A DNA stretch of 64,000 bases from Caldithrix abyssi DSM 13497 (GTDB lineage: Bacteria; Calditrichota; Calditrichia; Calditrichales; Calditrichaceae): positions 2,292,501 to 2,356,500 of the forward strand of contig NZ_CP018099.1 of assembly GCF_001886815.1 (NCBI RefSeq), given 5' to 3'. The notes under the pieces are model-generated. The model searched no databases. It had not been told where the DNA came from and was given only the letters and a program-made list of their open reading frames with translations. Positions within the stretch are counted from its first letter, which is position 1, and each line of letters opens with the position of its first letter. Position numbers and translations under genes: made by a program. This document shows positions 60,352 through 64,000 of the stretch, one piece after another.

Positions 60352-63102
60352 ATGGAACACTTTTTTTTAAAACAAAAAACCCTGGGCGCCCTCCAGTTTG
60401 AGCTGGAAGAGCTGACGGTTGTTGCCGTAAATCAACGCGCTTTGCAAATTTTGAACAAACGCCCGGAAAAAGTTAAAGGAAAAAAAATAACGACCTTTCT
60501 GGCCGGCATGGATCAAATTAAAGAACGTCTGCACACCAGGAGCCGCGAAATACTGTGGGAAGGTTTTCTGGTTAACTTACGTACGCCGGTATTTGCCTCG
60601 GTTCTCCAGGATGGAAAGTGGGGCGTAATTGTCTTTGTCGATTCGCCAGCCCCGGATGCCGACAATTTACAGTTCTTACCTTACTTAAGGCAGATTGTCG
60701 GCAGCATCGATTATGATTATCTGGCGCTCGATCTGAACGGCGCGCTTCTGGGAATGACCAGAAATTTATGTCGCGAACTGGGCTATGAAACGCATCAATT
60801 ATTAGGAAAAAATATTCTGCAAACCATTGTTGCCGAGGAGCAAAACGATATCTGGCGCCTTTTGCTGCAGAACGCCTCCAGCAAAATATCGCACCTGCCC
60901 ATGATGCAAACGCGCTTTGTGCATCGAAACGGTAAGCGAGTTGATTTTATTCTTTCTGCCAGAATCCTGTATGACGGGCAAAAAAAGCCGGTAGGCATGG
61001 CCGCCACCTGCGTTAATTTAGCCGAAATCAGCGAACGCATTTTTCAGCGCAAAAAAACGGGCATGTTAGAAGGAATTATCGCCCGTATCTCCTCCATGTT
61101 TGCCCAGAGTCCCTCGTACAAGCTGGACGACTGTATTAACGAAACTTTGAAAATAGTGGGCGAGTATGCCGGCGTCGATCGCAGTTACGTTTTTTTATTC
61201 AGGGAAAACCTACAGATTATGGATAATACACACGAATGGTGCGCGCCGGGCATTGAGCCACAAATTCAGAATTTGCAGGGCCTGCCTTCAAAGTTAGTGC
61301 CGTGGTGGATGAAGTTTCTGTTGCGTAACGAAATTATTCATATTCCGCAGGTTAGCGCCCTGCCGGAAGAAGCGTCTTCAGAAAAAGAAATTCTTGAAGA
61401 ACAGGACATTCAGTCATTGATTGTGGTGCCGTTAACCGAAGGCGAAAATTTAATTGGCTTTATCGGTTTTGATTCGGTACGCCGGGCCAAATTCTGGGCG
61501 CCAGAAGACATCAATCTGTTAAAAATTGTTTCCAGCGTTTTTGTTAGCTCGTTAATCAGAAAAAACGCCGAACTCTCCCTGGCAGATAGCGAAAGAAGGT
61601 ACCGTACCCTCTTTAACATCGCGCCCGATTTAATTTTTGTGCTGGATGACGGGGGACAAGTCCTTTCATTGAATCCGGCTTTTAAGAAAATTACCGGCCA
61701 CGAAATCGAAGAATTTTTAAAAACACCTTTTGTTGAACTCATCGTCGAAGAAGATCGAAGCGTTTTTAAAGAACAACTTGAGATTTGTTTAAGAGGAGAA
61801 GCCCCTCCGTCCCATGAATTCCGCATTCGGGGATACGACGGAGAAAAGGTTGTTGACTTAATCCTGATTCCACTGCAAGAAAAGGGAAAAGCGCGGGTAA
61901 TTTTTGGGATCGGCAGGGATGTGACCGAACGAAAAATACTTGAAGAAAGTCTCCGGCGCGCCGAACGATTAAAATCTATCGGCACACTGGCCGGCGGCAT
62001 TGCGCACGATTTTAACAATATTCTGGAAATTTTACTGGGCAATTACACCATTTTAAAAGATGCGCTGGCGCCTGACTCCGAATTGTACTTTTCGTTAGAG
62101 CTCATCCGCCAGGCCATTGAACGCGGAAAGAACCTTGTTCATAATCTGCTTACTTTTGCCAGTAAAAAAGAGCCGAAATACATTGTATTGGACCTGAATA
62201 AAGAGATCATGCATGTTGTGGAGTTGTTGCAGCAAACCACGCCGCGCGCCATCTATTTTGATTTACACTTGAGCGAGGAAAGGATCTGGATACGGTTTGA
62301 CCAGGTCCAGATTCAGCAGATGATTTTAAATTTGTGTTTGAATGCCATCGACGCCATCAAGGCTAAAAAGCCACAGGGAACGATTACGATCAGAACGAAA
62401 GTCCTCTCAAAAGAGGCTATAAAATCAATTCCCCGCCTTTCCGACATCTCGCATGTGGCCCTGCTTGAGATTGAAGACGACGGCATCGGAATTGATGATC
62501 AGACGCAGAAATTTTTGTTCGATCCTTTTTTTACCACCAAAAAACGGGGCACCGGCCTGGGGCTGTCAGTGGTTTTTGGCGTGGTTAAAAGCATTAAAGG
62601 GCATATTCAGATCAAAAGCGTTCCGGGCGAAGGGAGTTGTTTTTCCTTTTATTTGCCGATGACGGCCCCCGCAGAACAGCCGGTAAAAAAAACCGTTCAA
62701 ACAGAGAAGAAAAGTCCCGTGCGTCACGGTAGCCAGGCGCGCATTTTGTTGGTAGAAGACGACACGCTCCTGAGCAAGATGTTAACTTACATTTTAAATC
62801 GCTACGGTTACAGAGTTCAACAGATTTATTCGGGACGTCAGGCGCTGACCTATTTCGAAAATCATGCGGATGAGATCGATCTGGCCATTCTGGATTACGA
62901 TATACCGGAATTAAACGGCTGGGAATTAGCCCAAAAAATTTTGCAACGCCGCGTCGATTTAAAAATCATTCTGACCAGCGGATTTCTGGATCCTGAGGTA
63001 AGAGAACGTATCGAAGAACACGATGAAATTAAGTTGTTCGAAAAGCCCTACGAACCCGAACAGTTATTAGAATACTTGATTGATTATCTCGATCAAAAAT
63101 GA
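60352..63102 (+). CDS. Hybrid sensor histidine kinase with PAS, GAF and receiver domains
   Basis: 916 residues. No signal peptide or membrane helix, so probably cytoplasmic. Order: PAS-like (about 1-110), PAS (about 115-230, SIDYDYLALDLNGALLGM), GAF (about 240-405, YAGVDRSYVFLF...SLIVVPLTEGENLIGFIGFDSV), PAS (about 412-525, NIAPDLIFVLDDGG...FGIGRDVTERK), HisKA with the phosphorylated His552 in GGIAHDFNNIL, HATPase (N box NAIDAI, DDGIGID, GTGLGLSVVFGVV; to about 780), and a C-terminal receiver (about 797-912, ILLVEDDTLL) with Asp848 in LAILDYDIPELNGW. It would relay a cytoplasmic signal. The receiver has no output domain, so a separate partner is likely. No adjacent regulator is present. Confidence 0.9.
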   Translation: MEHFFLKQKTLGALQFELEELTVVAVNQRALQILNKRPEKVKGKKITTFLAGMDQIKERLHTRSREILWEGFLVNLRTPVFASVLQDGKWGVIVFVDSPAPDADNLQFLPYLRQIVGSIDYDYLALDLNGALLGMTRNLCRELGYETHQLLGKNILQTIVAEEQNDIWRLLLQNASSKISHLPMMQTRFVHRNGKRVDFILSARILYDGQKKPVGMAATCVNLAEISERIFQRKKTGMLEGIIARISSMFAQSPSYKLDDCINETLKIVGEYAGVDRSYVFLFRENLQIMDNTHEWCAPGIEPQIQNLQGLPSKLVPWWMKFLLRNEIIHIPQVSALPEEASSEKEILEEQDIQSLIVVPLTEGENLIGFIGFDSVRRAKFWAPEDINLLKIVSSVFVSSLIRKNAELSLADSERRYRTLFNIAPDLIFVLDDGGQVLSLNPAFKKITGHEIEEFLKTPFVELIVEEDRSVFKEQLEICLRGEAPPSHEFRIRGYDGEKVVDLILIPLQEKGKARVIFGIGRDVTERKILEESLRRAERLKSIGTLAGGIAHDFNNILEILLGNYTILKDALAPDSELYFSLELIRQAIERGKNLVHNLLTFASKKEPKYIVLDLNKEIMHVVELLQQTTPRAIYFDLHLSEERIWIRFDQVQIQQMILNLCLNAIDAIKAKKPQGTITIRTKVLSKEAIKSIPRLSDISHVALLEIEDDGIGIDDQTQKFLFDPFFTTKKRGTGLGLSVVFGVVKSIKGHIQIKSVPGEGSCFSFYLPMTAPAEQPVKKTVQTEKKSPVRHGSQARILLVEDDTLLSKMLTYILNRYGYRVQQIYSGRQALTYFENHADEIDLAILDYDIPELNGWELAQKILQRRVDLKIILTSGFLDPEVRERIEEHDEIKLFEKPYEPEQLLEYLIDYLDQK

Positions 63103-63192
63103 GTTCCTTTCAAAAAAAGATCGGCTGTTTTTTTGCAGCCAATAAAATCCATTTTTTAAAGCAAGCGCATTTAAAATTGAAAAAGGAAACTT

Positions 63193-64000
63193 ATGAAAAA
63201 AATTAAAACTGAAATTTTAATCGTCGGCGCAGGAGCCAGCGGCGTGTGCGCAGCCATCCAGGCGGCGCGCATGGGACGCAAGGTGGCGCTGGTGGAAGAA
63301 TCGCCCTGGCTGGGCGGCATGCTGACCGCCGCGGGTGTTTCGGCCATTGACGGCAACCATAAACTGCCTTCCGGATTGTGGGGGGAGTTTCGCAGCAGAC
63401 TGTACGACCATTACGGCGGCCCCCAGGCGGTGGAAACCGGTTGGGTGAGCAACACGTTGTTTGAACCAAAGGTTGGGGAGCGCATTTTGCGCGACATGGC
63501 GCTCAGCGCGGGAGATGTGCATCTATTCCATGGCTTTTTTCCTGTAGAAGTTTTAATGGAAAAAGACAGAATTATGGGCGTGCGCTTTAGTAACGATCAA
63601 AAGCAGCAAATGGAAATTCGCGCCCTTTACACGATCGACGCCACGGAATATGGCGACGTTATCGCATTGAGCGGCGCGGAATTTCGCTACGGTCGCGAAA
63701 GCGCGGCCGAAACCGGCGAACCCGGCGCTCCTGCAAAAGCAGATCGCTTTGTTCAGGACCTGACTTATGTGGCCGTTTTAAAAGATTACGGCCCCGATGC
63801 GGACAAAACCATTTCCAGGCCGCAGGATTACGATCCGCATGAATTTAAAGGCTGTTGCCGCGAATGGGGCGATGAGTTTCAGAAAAATACAATTGACGCC
63901 CAAAGGATGCTGGAGTACGGACGCCTGCCCGGCGATAAGTTTATGATTAACTGGCCGCGCAACGGCAACGATTATTTTTCCCATTTAGCCGTGATGGATC
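63193..64000 (+). CDS. FAD-dependent oxidoreductase, N-terminal part
   Basis: 269 residues present; the frame runs off the right edge. AAAAGGAAA precedes the ATG. The N-terminal Rossmann motif is EILIVGAGASGVCAAIQAARMGRKVALVEE, followed by WLGGMLTAAGVSAIDGNHKLPSGLWGEFR and TIDATEYGDVIALSGAEFRYGRES, the pattern of the FAD_oxidored family (PF12831-like). Members include xanthan lyase-associated and other uncharacterised oxidoreductases; substrate unknown. The C-terminus is outside the window. Confidence 0.8.
   Translation, partial: MKKIKTEILIVGAGASGVCAAIQAARMGRKVALVEESPWLGGMLTAAGVSAIDGNHKLPSGLWGEFRSRLYDHYGGPQAVETGWVSNTLFEPKVGERILRDMALSAGDVHLFHGFFPVEVLMEKDRIMGVRFSNDQKQQMEIRALYTIDATEYGDVIALSGAEFRYGRESAAETGEPGAPAKADRFVQDLTYVAVLKDYGPDADKTISRPQDYDPHEFKGCCREWGDEFQKNTIDAQRMLEYGRLPGDKFMINWPRNGNDYFSHLAVMD

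Noticed and set aside
61410-62042. 210-codon minus-strand frame inside the hybrid kinase
   Set aside because: Antisense to GAF/PAS/HisKA coding sequence with intact motifs; serine-rich shadow.

Overview
The window looks like chromosomal DNA from a Calditrichota bacterium, probably Caldithrix-like. This is inferred from gene style and was not checked by search. Seven secreted proteins end in a gliding/type IX-style (T9SS, Por) C-terminal domain, usually built around a 'NYPNPFNP' motif. A PorV-like outer-membrane protein, a TonB-dependent receptor with a carboxypeptidase-regulatory N-domain, several lipoprotein signals and moderate GC point to a Gram-negative member of the Bacteroidota/Calditrichota/Ignavibacteria group. 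Genes run almost entirely on the + strand.

Region 1 (1-10958) is metabolic. It holds the end of glycine decarboxylase subunit 2, a REC-DUF4388 regulator, a flavin oxidoreductase, the PLP synthase pair pdxS-pdxT, and a convergent class-III aminotransferase. A tightly overlapping series follows: cutA, an eIF2B-like protein, a VapBC-type toxin-antitoxin pair, two proteins resembling the YqeC/YqeB factors of selenium-dependent molybdenum hydroxylases, and an AGCS symporter. Region 2 (10955-12448) has a tRNA-Lys(UUU) with a clear promoter and terminator, a duplicated piece of the tRNA 3' end, several short repeats and one small lipoprotein gene.

Region 3 (12449-31091) carries large T9SS-type secreted proteins, a parvulin-type lipoprotein, two complete insertion sequences (IS1634-like, IS1182-like), a Tricorn-type protease, an NfeD/slipin pair and repeat-rich spacers. 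Region 4 (31362-40725) is a coherent aminosugar operon: GH2 exo-glucosaminidase, sugar MFS transporter, ROK kinase, GH9, GH18 chitinase and LacI regulator, behind a promoter with overlapping palindromic operators.

Region 5 (40793-59195) is a beta-glucan locus: a GH16 lichenase-type enzyme, a multi-CBM secreted protein, a TonB-dependent receptor, a giant secreted protein, a PorV paralogue, a SurA-like lipoprotein, a GH3 beta-glucosidase, an SSS sodium symporter, a small membrane protein and a GH5 glucanase. No SusD is present; the receptor, secreted protein, PorV and PpiC genes form a cassette in the place where SusC/D would be expected. Region 6 (59196-64000) is a repeat-packed spacer containing a MITE nested in another repeat, then a hybrid histidine kinase and the start of an FAD-dependent oxidoreductase.

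The observations most worth a second look are: the SusD-less receptor/PorV/PpiC cassette; the 174-bp MITE whose two copies show a compensatory stem change and an inverted hairpin loop; the LacI operator/promoter overlap; and the toxin-antitoxin pair embedded by 4-base overlaps in a selenium/molybdenum-type operon.
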